DNA from: DT-110 sp964342305
Lineage (GTDB): Bacteria; Bacteroidota; Bacteroidia; Chitinophagales; Saprospiraceae
Direction of reading: 5' to 3'
DNA: 64,000 nt
NCBI GenBank assembly: GCA_964342305.1
Contig: CAYFGK010000015.1
Coordinates: forward strand, 1-64,000
The position numbers and the translations under genes are program-made. A model generated the notes under the pieces. That model had not been told where the DNA came from. It searched no databases and saw nothing but the letters and a program-made list of their open reading frames with translations. Below, one piece after another: positions 47,301 through 55,561 of the stretch (the first letter of the stretch is position 1; each line of letters opens with the position of its first letter).

Positions 47301-49725
47301 TTCCGGCTCCGGAATTATCTTCTATACCACCGCCGGCACGAACCGAGGTGTTGCCACTGATCGTGGCGCCGTTGATGGTTAGGTTTCCACCTACATCATT
47401 CAGGATACCACCACCGGAACCGGCCATACCATCCGCTACGTTATCACTGATGATGGTGCTTCCGGAAATGTCAACGGTACCATTTAAGTTGAAAATACCA
47501 CCACCACCTTGATCAGGACCATCACCGCTGGCAGTGTTCCCATCAATGGTCACGTTGGCGAGGGTCATTACACCCGCACCATTCCAGAGGCCTCCTCCTT
47601 CGGCACTGGCGATATTATTGCTAACGACTCCACCGGTATAGGTAAGGTCGCCGGCTCCGGTGATGTGGATCCCACCACCATTACCCGGCGAGCTGTTGGT
47701 TGCGTTTCGATCGAGGGTCACATTTGTTAGTTCGAAGGTCGTTCCCGCTCCGGAGTTATCTTCAATACCTCCGCCGGCACGGACCGAGGTATTGTTGCTG
47801 ATGGTTGCATCGACAATGGTCAGGTTTCCGAGGGAATCATTGAGGATACCACCACCGGAACCAGCCATTCCGTCGGCGATATTTCCACCGATCATCGTAC
47901 TGTTCATTATCATTACGCTACCACCGGCATTGAATACGCCACCGCCGCCCTGGTCGGCCGCATCACCGCTGGCTGTATTTCCCTGGATCATCACTTTGTT
48001 GATGGTCATCAATCCAACGCCATTCCACAATCCGCCACCTTCAGCAGCGGCGGTATTATTGGTTACCATACCTCCGGTGATTGTCAGATCACCGGCTCCG
48101 GTAATGTGGATCCCACCACCATTACCGGGCAGACTTCCGGTAGCATTAGCGTCCAGGATAACATCCGTCAGTTCGAAAGTCGTTCCGGCTCCCGAATTAT
48201 CTTCGATACCACCACCGGCGCGGTTAGAGGTGTTGCCGCTAATGGTTGCTCCGGAAATAGTCAGGCTACCACCGGCATCGTTGAGGATACCACCGCCAGA
48301 ACCGGCAATTCCATCCGCTACGTTATTGCGGATAGTCGTACTACCGGATATATCTACTGTGCCGCTGAGGTTATAAATACCTCCTCCTCCCTGGTCGGAT
48401 TCATTTCCGCTGGCAGTATTGCCATCTATGGTCAGATCGACAATGGTCATAGCACCGGCTCCATTCCACAAGGCTCCACCTTCAGCAGCAGCTGTATTTT
48501 CGGAAAAAGAGCACCCAGAAATCATCAGGTCACCCGCCCCCGTAATGTGGATACCGCCACCATTTCCCGGGGAACTCCCTGTAGAATTTCGCTCAAAGAC
48601 CGAGTTCATCACCTCAAAGGTCGTCCCGGCCCCGGAGTTATCTTCAATACCTCCACCGGCACGGACCGAGGTATTACTAATAATGCGGGTGTTCACGATG
48701 GATAGGTTTCCGCCTGCATCATTGAGAATACCACCACCAGAGCCAGCTGTTCCCGTAGCTTCGTTGGCGCGAATAATGCCACCATCAATGATAAGCGTGC
48801 CACCGGCATTAAAAATACCGGCACCTCCCTGGTCACTGGCATCTCCTTCGGCAAAATTTCTGGCGATCTCTACGGTGTCCAAAGTCATGGTACCCGAACC
48901 GTTCCACAGACCACCACCTTCGGCAGCGGCGGTATTATCGTTAAATACTGTTCTGTTTATGTATACAGTACTCATTCCTGTCACGTGTAAACCTCCGCCA
49001 TTTCCCGGGGCACTGCCCGTGGAATTGCCTTGCAAATTGCCCCCCAGCAATGTAAGGCTGGAAGAAGGCCCGGCATTTAATTCAATACCACCGCCAGCAC
49101 GACTGGCGGTATTGCCATCAATAAAGGTACCATCAATAGTAACCTGAGCACCATCCAGGATCAAGAGGGCGCCCCCGCTACCACTTGCACCAATGGCCGA
49201 ATTATTACTCAATTCGGAATCACCACTAATAGTTAGCGAACCTCCGACAATGGCGATACCGCCACCACCCTGGGTGGCTACATCCCCTTCGGCTTCACAA
49301 TCCGTGATCTGTACGTTTACCAGCGTAACATTTGCATTCTCAATCAGGATTCCACCGCCAAGGTCTGCGGCACGCCCGTCGATTAGCGACAGATTTTCCA
49401 ATCGAACCGACGCCTCGTTGGTAATTCGAAGAATTCGGTTAAAATTGGCTGCATTCAACGTCGTGTTCAATAAGCCATTACCCTGAATGACCAGGTCCTT
49501 ATCAATGACCAGTTCACCCGCCGTTACGGGGAGTAAAAGTCCATTCAACCCGAGGTCAAAAGAAATGGTGTCACCTGCTACCGCTGCATTAATAGCAAAA
49601 CGAAGGGATCCGGCGACATTGTCGCTCAGGGTGGTGACCGGAATAATTGTCGCCCGCAGGGTAGTCAGACTACCTGCCATGAGCGCAATAACTAAAAATA
49701 GGATTTTGGATAAACGTACGATCAT
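44395..49725 (-). CDS. giant secreted right-handed beta-helix protein with T9SS sorting domain
   Basis: 1776 aa. Signal peptide MIVRLSKILFLVIALMAGSLTTLRA. Almost the whole protein consists of parallel beta-helix coils marked by GGG. These group into nine copies of a 147-residue super-unit, each with five coils of about 31, 30, 27, 32 and 27 residues (GGGLWNGAG, GGGVFNAGG, GGGILNDAGG, GGGIEDNSGAG, GGGVHITGAG). Asn/Thr ladders (GNTASG, NNTAS) are typical of such solenoids. A choice-of-anchor Q-like region (GYNFIGE..DPNLGPLADNGGATMTHAL..DIGAFEL) and a T9SS type A domain (LFPNPASARTVRLDI..) close it. Likely surface adhesin or matrix fibre. No catalytic residues were found, so a polysaccharide lyase role is unsupported. 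It lies 113 bases downstream of the histidine kinase gene on the same strand. Confidence 0.9.
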   Translation of the reverse strand: MIVRLSKILFLVIALMAGSLTTLRATIIPVTTLSDNVAGSLRFAINAAVAGDTISFDLGLNGLLLPVTAGELVIDKDLVIQGNGLLNTTLNAANFNRILRITNEASVRLENLSLIDGRAADLGGGILIENANVTLVNVQITDCEAEGDVATQGGGGIAIVGGSLTISGDSELSNNSAIGASGSGGALLILDGAQVTIDGTFIDGNTASRAGGGIELNAGPSSSLTLLGGNLQGNSTGSAPGNGGGLHVTGMSTVYINRTVFNDNTAAAEGGGLWNGSGTMTLDTVEIARNFAEGDASDQGGAGIFNAGGTLIIDGGIIRANEATGTAGSGGGILNDAGGNLSIVNTRIISNTSVRAGGGIEDNSGAGTTFEVMNSVFERNSTGSSPGNGGGIHITGAGDLMISGCSFSENTAAAEGGALWNGAGAMTIVDLTIDGNTASGNESDQGGGGIYNLSGTVDISGSTTIRNNVADGIAGSGGGILNDAGGSLTISGATISGNTSNRAGGGIEDNSGAGTTFELTDVILDANATGSLPGNGGGIHITGAGDLTITGGMVTNNTAAAEGGGLWNGVGLMTINKVMIQGNTASGDAADQGGGGVFNAGGSVMIMNSTMIGGNIADGMAGSGGGILNDSLGNLTIVDATISNNTSVRAGGGIEDNSGAGTTFELTNVTLDRNATNSSPGNGGGIHITGAGDLTYTGGVVSNNIASAEGGGLWNGAGVMTLANVTIDGNTASGDGPDQGGGGIFNLNGTVDISGSTIISDNVADGMAGSGGGILNDVGGNLTINGATISGNTSVRAGGGIEDNSGAGTDFELVNVTLEGNATASSPGNGGGVHITGAGDLMITGGRVINNTASAEGGGLWNGTGVMTIGNVTIQGNTASGDPADQGGGGVFNAGGTVNIMNQTLIRDNVADGMAGSGGGILNDAGGNLTVNGATISGNTSVRAGGGIEDNSGAGTTFELINVTLDGNTTASSPGNGGGVHISGAGDLSITGGAVTNNTASAEGGGLWNGAGIMTITDVTIDGNTASGNDPDQGGGGVYNLSGTVNISGSTTISNNVSDGMAGSGGGILNDAGSNLTINGATISGNTSVRAGGGIEDNSGAGTTFELINVTLDGNATASSPGNGGGVHITGAGDLMISGGVVMNNTASAEGGGLWNGTGLMVIDSVQIMNNTASGAMADQGGGGVFNVGGTVEIRNQTVISGNVADGLAGSGGGILNDMGGNLTVMNSTISGNTSVRAGGGIEDNSRAGTTFTLVDVTLDGNITSSTPGNGGGVHITGDGDLMISGGAVTNNTAAAEGGGLWNGAGLMTISDVMIDGNVASGNESDQGGGGIYNLSGTVDISGNTMITNNDADGSSGSGGGILNDAGGSLTINGATISGNTSVRAGGGIEDNSGSGTTFTLVNVTLDGNATASAPGNGGGVHITGPGDLMISGGAVTNNTASAEGGGLWNGAGLMVIDSVMIMGNTATGSMANQGGGGVFNAGGTIEINASTIANNMVDGMGQGGGLQNDNNGSVSLVVSTISGNNSATNGGGISNSGNIMITNSTVARNSTSGMGGGIQVTDTSMVVIAGSIIATNAADSTGQDIAGSGMITSEGYNFIGEDDAEVYTADTTDIEGQAGLAEDPNLGPLADNGGATMTHALQCPSDAVNAGNPDDMSADQRGMMVFGDRRDIGAFELQMMCLTDNTTAVVGELSGSTLFPNPASARTVRLDIPEAFGNEVRVIIRQAATGQALRERQVGYGAYDLDLNGLSAGTYLVQVYAKNSVETHKLMLLNK
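45290..49360 (-). repeat. nine 441-bp super-repeats within the beta-helix gene
   Basis: The same coil position (GGGIE codons) recurs at about 45571, 46012, 46453, 46894, 47335, 47776, 48217, 48658 and 49096: seven exact steps of 441 bp and one of 438. The first copy (at the high-coordinate end) is the most diverged, and the middle copies are very similar in DNA sequence. Confidence 0.9.
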
Positions 49726-49838
49726 AGTAACTAAGTTTGTTTTTTGGGTGTATCAACAAACTAGGTACGTAAGCAACGTTTCTTCTGGATTGGCGAAAAA
49801 GCAATTACCGGGAAATTAAAATAATCTGTTCCGATCGG

Positions 49839-51836
49839 TCACCCTTGATCGATGGGGATTTGTACTTCGATGACCGTGCCATCACCGGGGCTACTATCAA
49901 TATGAAGTTGTCCCTCCAGGAAATCAGTGCGTGATCGCATGCTGCGCAAACCCAGGCCACCACTGGCATTCCTGACATCAAAACCCTCGCCATCATCCTC
50001 AATAGTCAGCTGTGCCTGATCATCCAGCCAGGATAATTGCATGAGTATTTGCCGGGGCGTACTGTGTTTAAGCGCATTTTGCACTCCTTCCTGGGCAATG
50101 CGGTACAACATGATCTTGCGGTCTTCGCCAAAGTCTTCCGGTTCTTGCCCGATCACCTGGCACCGTACCTCCGTTTCGTGAGCCTGGTTCAGATCCTGAG
50201 CCAGGTCAGTCAGTGCCGGCCCCAGACCAAATTGAAGCACATCCGGCATCATGTGGTGAGAGATGCGTCGAACTTCCTCACTCGCGTGGTCCAGCATCCG
50301 GTTAACATCCTCGCGGACTACCGCCGGTTTGTCCGTCGATAGAGCTGCTCGCACGTGCAATTTGATGGTCGACAACAAACTGCCCAAGCTATCGTGCAGA
50401 TCAGAAGCAATGCGTTTGCGTTCGTCTTCCTGCCCACGGATCATAGCGTGCAGCGTCTGGACTTGCTGGCGTTGCTCTAACTGTCTGTATCGCGCCTCCT
50501 GCAGTGCCGCTTCCTGTCGGCTAACCAGCACATCCTGAGCCCTGCGTTGCCGATACCATACTACCGCCCCTATGGCCATTATAGCGAATAAAATAGTCGA
50601 TAATGTAAGGGCAATACGGCCGGTACGCTCCCGCTGAACCAGTGCTCTTTGTAGCTCATTTTCCGTACCGAGTCGCTCCAAAGCCTGCTCTTTCTGTCGA
50701 ACCTCGTATTGAATATCGAGTTCCTGTAAGGCTTTTTCTTTACGCTCGGTCAGCAAACTATCCTGATAGGATTGCTGGATCACTTCCGCACGGTAGGCAT
50801 CCGCAAAGCGTCCGCTTTTGGCGAAAGCCGAAGCCAACAAATGATGCCCCTGTGACAACCCTTTCAGGTATTGAATACTGTCGGCCAGTACGATAGACTG
50901 TCGCAGTACTGGAATCGCCTGACTTGGTTGATTGCGGTCTAGCAGCAACTCAGCATAGGATTGGTAGGCATCGACTAATTCAAGGGGTTGTTGCAGTTCC
51001 TTTCGCAGGTCTATTGCCTGGCGCAGGTAACTTTCAGCTTGTTCCAACAGTCGCTGCTGCCGGGCGATTTGCCCCAATACCATCACACTTTGTGCAACCC
51101 CCCAGGCACGACCAAGTTCCCGGTCTATTGCTAAACTTTGTTCCGCCCAATACCGGGAACTGTCCAAATGAGCACTCAGAAGTTCATTAGTAGCCAAATT
51201 ATCGTAAATAATAGATAAGGTACCCTGATTATCCCCGTCCTCCATAAGTTTTCGGGCGCGATGGTAGGTAGTTTTGGCCTGATCCAAATTCCCCCGATTC
51301 CGCTGAATATTAGCAATACTATTGAGGGAATTCGCTACGGACGCAGGGCCGAAGTGGGTCTCGTTGATGGCCAGTTCCCGGTAATAGAATTCCAAACTCC
51401 GATCGTAATCACCGATCAGGCTATACACAACCCCCAAATTGAATAGCGGGCTGGTCATTCGGGCCGTATCTCCTACCGATTCGTAATAGTTCAACACCCG
51501 CCGGAATGTATCGAGGGCCGCCGGGAACTCACTCTTCAGACGATGCACCAGGCCCTGGTAGTGCAATTGAACCATTTTGGACGACTCATCGCCAATGCGT
51601 TCATGGATTTGGCGGGCTTTTGCGATGTAGTATTCCGCCGAGTCCAGTTCGTATTGATTTAAGAAATACCAGGCCAGCCGGCTGTTCCAATAACCTCGGG
51701 CGGAATCAGTTTGCGCCATTTGAATTTCTAGGTGTAGGCTGTCTGCAACCGGAGTCTGAGCACTGACATCAGAAGATATTGCCGGGGCAAACAGCAAGGA
51801 AAGAAGCAAGTGGCAAAAGCGGTTTCTGGCGGACAT
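49839..51836 (-). CDS. TPR-containing sensor histidine kinase (NarX/HisKA_3 type)
   Basis: 665 aa from the ATG at 51836, which gives a signal peptide (MSARNRFCHLLLSLLFAPAISSDVSAQ). The open frame extends upstream without coding character. Residues 30-380 are tetratricopeptide repeats, predicted periplasmic. Then come a coiled coil, one membrane segment (IALTLSTILFAIMAIGAVVWY), a HisKA_3 dimerisation helix with the phospho-acceptor His481 in RKRIASDLHDSLGSLLS, and an HATPase domain (EGVQNALKHS; DDGEGFDVRNASGGLGLRSM). It probably phosphorylates the NarL-type regulator encoded just upstream. The ligand is unknown. Confidence 0.9.
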   Translation of the reverse strand: MSARNRFCHLLLSLLFAPAISSDVSAQTPVADSLHLEIQMAQTDSARGYWNSRLAWYFLNQYELDSAEYYIAKARQIHERIGDESSKMVQLHYQGLVHRLKSEFPAALDTFRRVLNYYESVGDTARMTSPLFNLGVVYSLIGDYDRSLEFYYRELAINETHFGPASVANSLNSIANIQRNRGNLDQAKTTYHRARKLMEDGDNQGTLSIIYDNLATNELLSAHLDSSRYWAEQSLAIDRELGRAWGVAQSVMVLGQIARQQRLLEQAESYLRQAIDLRKELQQPLELVDAYQSYAELLLDRNQPSQAIPVLRQSIVLADSIQYLKGLSQGHHLLASAFAKSGRFADAYRAEVIQQSYQDSLLTERKEKALQELDIQYEVRQKEQALERLGTENELQRALVQRERTGRIALTLSTILFAIMAIGAVVWYRQRRAQDVLVSRQEAALQEARYRQLEQRQQVQTLHAMIRGQEDERKRIASDLHDSLGSLLSTIKLHVRAALSTDKPAVVREDVNRMLDHASEEVRRISHHMMPDVLQFGLGPALTDLAQDLNQAHETEVRCQVIGQEPEDFGEDRKIMLYRIAQEGVQNALKHSTPRQILMQLSWLDDQAQLTIEDDGEGFDVRNASGGLGLRSMRSRTDFLEGQLHIDSSPGDGTVIEVQIPIDQG

Positions 51837-52015
51837 TCCGGTAAGATTCTTATTTAATCTACAAATTTTTAGTTTGCTTCCGCAAAAAAGAACGGACCGG
51901 GAAGGCAAGCATCTTTTAGCGCCCACTTGCGAATGCAATAACAAGTTGCGAACTATTTGTACCGGTAAAATCACGGACCTACCGGAACCTTATATATCCC
52001 GGAAAACCATGATGG

Positions 52016-52654
52016 TCATTCGAGAAGCCCACGTTGCATGGCCTTCCGGATCAGACCAACTACATTGCGAACATTCAGTTTGGTGAGTAAATTCCGTCGA
52101 TGAGATTCTACGGTGTGCTCGCTGAGGTGAAGTTCCCGGGCTATCTCTCTGGTGGTTAGTTCGGCGGCGATCAGAGAGAGTACTTGTTTCTCGCGGCGAG
52201 TCAGTTGGGGTACGAATTCATCGTGGTTGTTGGGTTGGCTACGCAAGGTCTCCATCAGCGTATTGGTCACCGACGGATTGAGGTAGGTTTCCCCGGCCAT
52301 TACCGCCCGGATAGCACGTACGATCTCCTCGGCTGCTGAATGCTTTAGTACATAGCCCGAGGCGCCGGCTTTGAGCATTTGCTGGATAAAGACACCTTTC
52401 TTATAACTGGTAAGCGCTAACACCCGTACCTCCGGGTATTTTCCAGCGATGGTCCGACACAGTTCAATACCGTTAATTACCGGAAGATTGATGTCCAGCA
52501 AGGCAATATCCACTTCGTGTTCCTGAAGCCGGTCCAGCGCCTGTTTGCCGTTGGCCGCCGTAGCGACGATCTCAAGGTCATCTTCCTGACCGATGAGCAA
52601 CTGCAGGCCCTCGATCAGGATTTTGTGGTCATCGGCAATCAGGATCCGGATCAT
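52016..52654 (-). CDS. NarL/FixJ-family response regulator
   Basis: 212 aa from the ATG at 52654, one base after the stop of the PorE-like gene, so probably co-translated with it. The receiver domain has the acidic pocket (ADDH), phospho-acceptor Asp54 (ALLDINLPVING) and the conserved Thr/Lys (ALTSYKKG). The C-terminal LuxR-type helix-turn-helix reads LTRREKQVLSLIAAELTTREIARELHLSEHTVESHRRNL. The likely kinase is encoded 180 bases downstream. No operator could be proposed. Confidence 0.93.
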   Translation of the reverse strand: MIRILIADDHKILIEGLQLLIGQEDDLEIVATAANGKQALDRLQEHEVDIALLDINLPVINGIELCRTIAGKYPEVRVLALTSYKKGVFIQQMLKAGASGYVLKHSAAEEIVRAIRAVMAGETYLNPSVTNTLMETLRSQPNNHDEFVPQLTRREKQVLSLIAAELTTREIARELHLSEHTVESHRRNLLTKLNVRNVVGLIRKAMQRGLLE

Positions 52655-52655
52655 A

Positions 52656-55064
52656 TTAGCGGACTTTTTGCAACTGCCCGTTGACTTCCTGTACGATAAA
52701 GGCCCCCGTAAACCCGTTGCGTTGAACGGAAGGCAGGATACGACGTGCCTCATCCAGGGACCGGAAGCCGCTCAGTAATTTGATGGTCAGGTCACCACGA
52801 CGATAGTCTTCAATAACTCCGTATTGATCGACCTTGGACGGATCGAACCAGCGCGTATTGCGCAGTGCTGCCAATTGGATCTTATAGCTTCCCGCAACGG
52901 TATTGTTATTTCCCGAATTCATTCCAGGATTCATTGTTGAGTTATTATTTCCCGAAATACTGCCGGAGGACGAAGAACCACCGGTCTCCTCTACGATGAA
53001 GGCGCCATTGTAACCCCGTGATTGTACCCGGGAGACGAGGTTCTGAGCCTCAGAGCGGGTGGTGAATACACCCAGTCGGGCCTTGTAGCGACCACCTTCC
53101 TGCACCACGTACACATCACCCATGGCCTGGATATTGCTGAAGGCGCTCATATTTGGAGGACGGGAAAAAACGCCCAATTGTATGGCGTAACCACTGCGGG
53201 ATACTCCCCCGTTATTATTACCCGAATTATTGCCATTATTCCCCGAATCAACCCCCGGATCAATCACGGAGCCCGAAGAATAAAGCGGTATGGTTCCAAG
53301 CACACTGGGGCTGATCGTCGCGGTGGTGGTCAGATTTCGACTGATCTCCCGGAATCCGGCGCCGGAGTAGGTAATCACATACTGCGTATTTGGCTGCAAA
53401 GCCAGCGAGAATTCACCGGTTGCCGAGGTAGTTGACCGGCTGGTACTCCCCGTGTTTTGATTACGGGCGATAACTACGATGTTGGAAACCGGATTTCGGG
53501 AATTGGCATCAATCACACGTCCGAAAAACTGCTCCCCGGTACGGACCAGTGATATTTCGACTTCTCCCAGAGAGGTTGCCTGGTAACCATTCAGATTGTA
53601 GCGTTTTTGTGCATAGCCCTGGCCGTTCACGATGAGCTCGCAATTCATACCCGCATCGACCGGAAAGGTAATTACGCCACGACCATCGGTGGTAAATACA
53701 TCGTTGCCGTAATTGTTCCCGGTGCAATTCGAAAAGTTTACCTGTGCCCCGGCAACGGGGCTACCGTCGGAAGCACTGACAACCCGAAACATGACGCTGG
53801 AACCTGCTTTGGAAACGCGGTACAGGTCTTCTGCCCCCCGCCCGCCAACGCGGTTGGATGCCAGGTATCCCACATTCTGCAGATTGTCGTAGACGTACCC
53901 GTAATCATCCCGTGGAGAGTTGATGGGTAACCCAACGTTGCTGACACTGGTCCATTGTCCGTTACCCTGTTCGGCCTGAAAAATATCGTAACCACCATAC
54001 CCAATATGCCAATCGGACGAGAAGTATAGATTGGTACCATCAAAGAACGGGGCGATCTCATCACCCGGGGTATTTACGGCTGGTCCCAAGTTGATGGGGA
54101 ATGTCCAGCTCTCGCCTTGTCGATAACTAATGTACAGATCGTAGCCTCCGTAGCCTCCCTGCCGCTCTGAGGCAAAGAACATGGCTTCACCATCCGGGGT
54201 AAAGGCGGGATATCCGGTATGTCCATTGGGGTCGTTGTGGGGAAAAGCCCGTTCATTATACCACTGCCCGTCGGGTCCGACCTCGGCGAGGAACAAACTG
54301 ATCTCCATCCCACTGGTCGACAAGTGGCGGGTACCACTGACGAAGTTGTTACGGGTATAGGCAACATAGGTACCATCGCTGGAAAAACTGACCGGCCCTT
54401 CGCCGCGTTCGGTAGCTTCGCCTTTCAGGAAAACGGGGGGCTGTAATTGACCTCCAGTGGTTGTTTGCGAGACAAAAAGCTGGTTTTTGGCCTGACCATC
54501 CCAATTATAGGTTGACCGCTGGATATCGGTCCGAGCAGAGGAGAAAACCACCCGGTCGCGGTAGTAAGCCGGACCAAAATCGGAAGCGGGGGTACTTACC
54601 CGTTCGTTTTCCACACTGATGTCGGGATCCGGTCCTCCCTGGCGCTTGGCCCATTCGCAGGTCTCGGCGTAGTGATTACCCACCGAGGCGTCCCCCCCTT
54701 CCTGGCCGTACTGGATGAAATAGCCCCGGGCCTCGTCATAGCGGCCCAGACCTTTGAGCGTTTTAGCGAAATTGAGGATATGCCGCCGATCGACACGGCG
54801 GCTTTGAACGGCCCGGGCGTAGTAATCGGCGGCCTGTTCCAATTCGTTCAGATGACGATAACAATCGGCGATATTACCCAGGGCCTCCGTTTCGTCGGGG
54901 CGACGCTCCAGCACTTGTTGATACGAATCGATCGCCAGGTTGAAGGCGTGAAGTTCGTACTCATTATTGGCCTTACGCAGTAAAGAGCGTACAGTCTGTG
55001 CCGATGCGGATCCAGCCAGGAATAAAGCCAGCAGGATCAGGAGGGTTCTTTGCGTGTGTTTCAT
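52656..55064 (-). CDS. PorE-like TPR / PD40 propeller protein with two SPOR domains
   Basis: 802 aa. Signal peptide MKHTQRTLLILLALFLAGSASAQ; TPR (about 25-130); WD40-like PD40 propeller (about 150-440; DFGPAYYRDRVVFSSAR, AFTPDGEAMFFASERQGGYGGYDLY); two CNA-B/carboxypeptidase-regulatory-like domains (445-600); an Asn/Gly/Ser linker; SPOR 1 (624-694; GYAIQLGVF); a second Asn-rich linker; SPOR 2 (726-802; YKIQLAAL). The TPR-propeller-CRD order is that of PorE, the T9SS component that normally ends in an OmpA-like peptidoglycan-binding domain. Here two SPOR domains, which bind denuded glycan strands, take that place. Likely periplasmic and wall-attached. The role in T9SS is inferred. It heads a run with a two-component system and a T9SS cargo gene. 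Confidence 0.85.
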   Translation of the reverse strand: MKHTQRTLLILLALFLAGSASAQTVRSLLRKANNEYELHAFNLAIDSYQQVLERRPDETEALGNIADCYRHLNELEQAADYYARAVQSRRVDRRHILNFAKTLKGLGRYDEARGYFIQYGQEGGDASVGNHYAETCEWAKRQGGPDPDISVENERVSTPASDFGPAYYRDRVVFSSARTDIQRSTYNWDGQAKNQLFVSQTTTGGQLQPPVFLKGEATERGEGPVSFSSDGTYVAYTRNNFVSGTRHLSTSGMEISLFLAEVGPDGQWYNERAFPHNDPNGHTGYPAFTPDGEAMFFASERQGGYGGYDLYISYRQGESWTFPINLGPAVNTPGDEIAPFFDGTNLYFSSDWHIGYGGYDIFQAEQGNGQWTSVSNVGLPINSPRDDYGYVYDNLQNVGYLASNRVGGRGAEDLYRVSKAGSSVMFRVVSASDGSPVAGAQVNFSNCTGNNYGNDVFTTDGRGVITFPVDAGMNCELIVNGQGYAQKRYNLNGYQATSLGEVEISLVRTGEQFFGRVIDANSRNPVSNIVVIARNQNTGSTSRSTTSATGEFSLALQPNTQYVITYSGAGFREISRNLTTTATISPSVLGTIPLYSSGSVIDPGVDSGNNGNNSGNNNGGVSRSGYAIQLGVFSRPPNMSAFSNIQAMGDVYVVQEGGRYKARLGVFTTRSEAQNLVSRVQSRGYNGAFIVEETGGSSSSGSISGNNNSTMNPGMNSGNNNTVAGSYKIQLAALRNTRWFDPSKVDQYGVIEDYRRGDLTIKLLSGFRSLDEARRILPSVQRNGFTGAFIVQEVNGQLQKVR

Positions 55065-55561
55065 ACTGTCCCGTACCGTTTTTGGAGTTAAACTGACTAA
55101 ATATACCTTTTATTACATTTCCCGCAAAAGGGGTAATGAACAGCTGGCTATTCCTGATGATCTGTACACCTGCCCTGAAAAGTACATTTGTCCAGGCCAT
55201 CAGGATTGGGCAGCGGCGTTTTGATCTTGTTTGCGGGAGGTGGACTGCTTCCTTTGCCGATGGTCCGGGACGTCGGTGGTGGGATTATTACCCGGTGATG
55301 ACCATAAAAAACGGAAGCGATATGAGCTAAGGAAGCCTTTTTACACAGCGTCACTTCGAAGGCCTACAATCGGCGCCCAGGTTGAGGAGACAACGCAATA
55401 GTATAATGTGATCGCCCGCAGCTCTTTCTGGTTGGGTGAAGGGTTTACCTGGTACAGCATTCTCGTTTTCCAACCAAAAAGAGCAGTAGTACTTTGCGCC
55501 CAGGGAAGCAGGATCGTAAAATGACCTACTGCACCAAATTCGAACACATTCACTAGATTTG
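55065..55561. other. 497-bp divergent intergenic region, no gene recognised
   Basis: Lies between the start codons of the PorE-like and MOSC genes. Short frames on both strands (for example a 64-codon one at 55136-55330) lack coding character. A partial -7-like TACTTTG at 55489-55495 points towards the MOSC gene but has only one base between TA and TTTG. I recognised no riboswitch or terminator here. Confidence 0.5.

Noticed and set aside
45236..49147. Long plus-strand proline-rich frames antisense to the beta-helix gene (for example 45236-45730, 47660-48376, 48419-49147)
   Set aside because: They are the complement of Gly/Asn-rich repeat codons and recur with the same 441-bp period. They have no start context or family resemblance.
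44395..49725. Polysaccharide lyase or pectinase function for the beta-helix protein
   Set aside because: The fold is right-handed beta-helix, but no catalytic motif of such enzymes is visible and the coils are highly regular, which fits a structural fibre better.
55136..55330. 64-codon plus-strand frame in the divergent gap before the MOSC gene
   Set aside because: Composition is unlike coding sequence, there is no family resemblance, and an equally long frame exists on the other strand.
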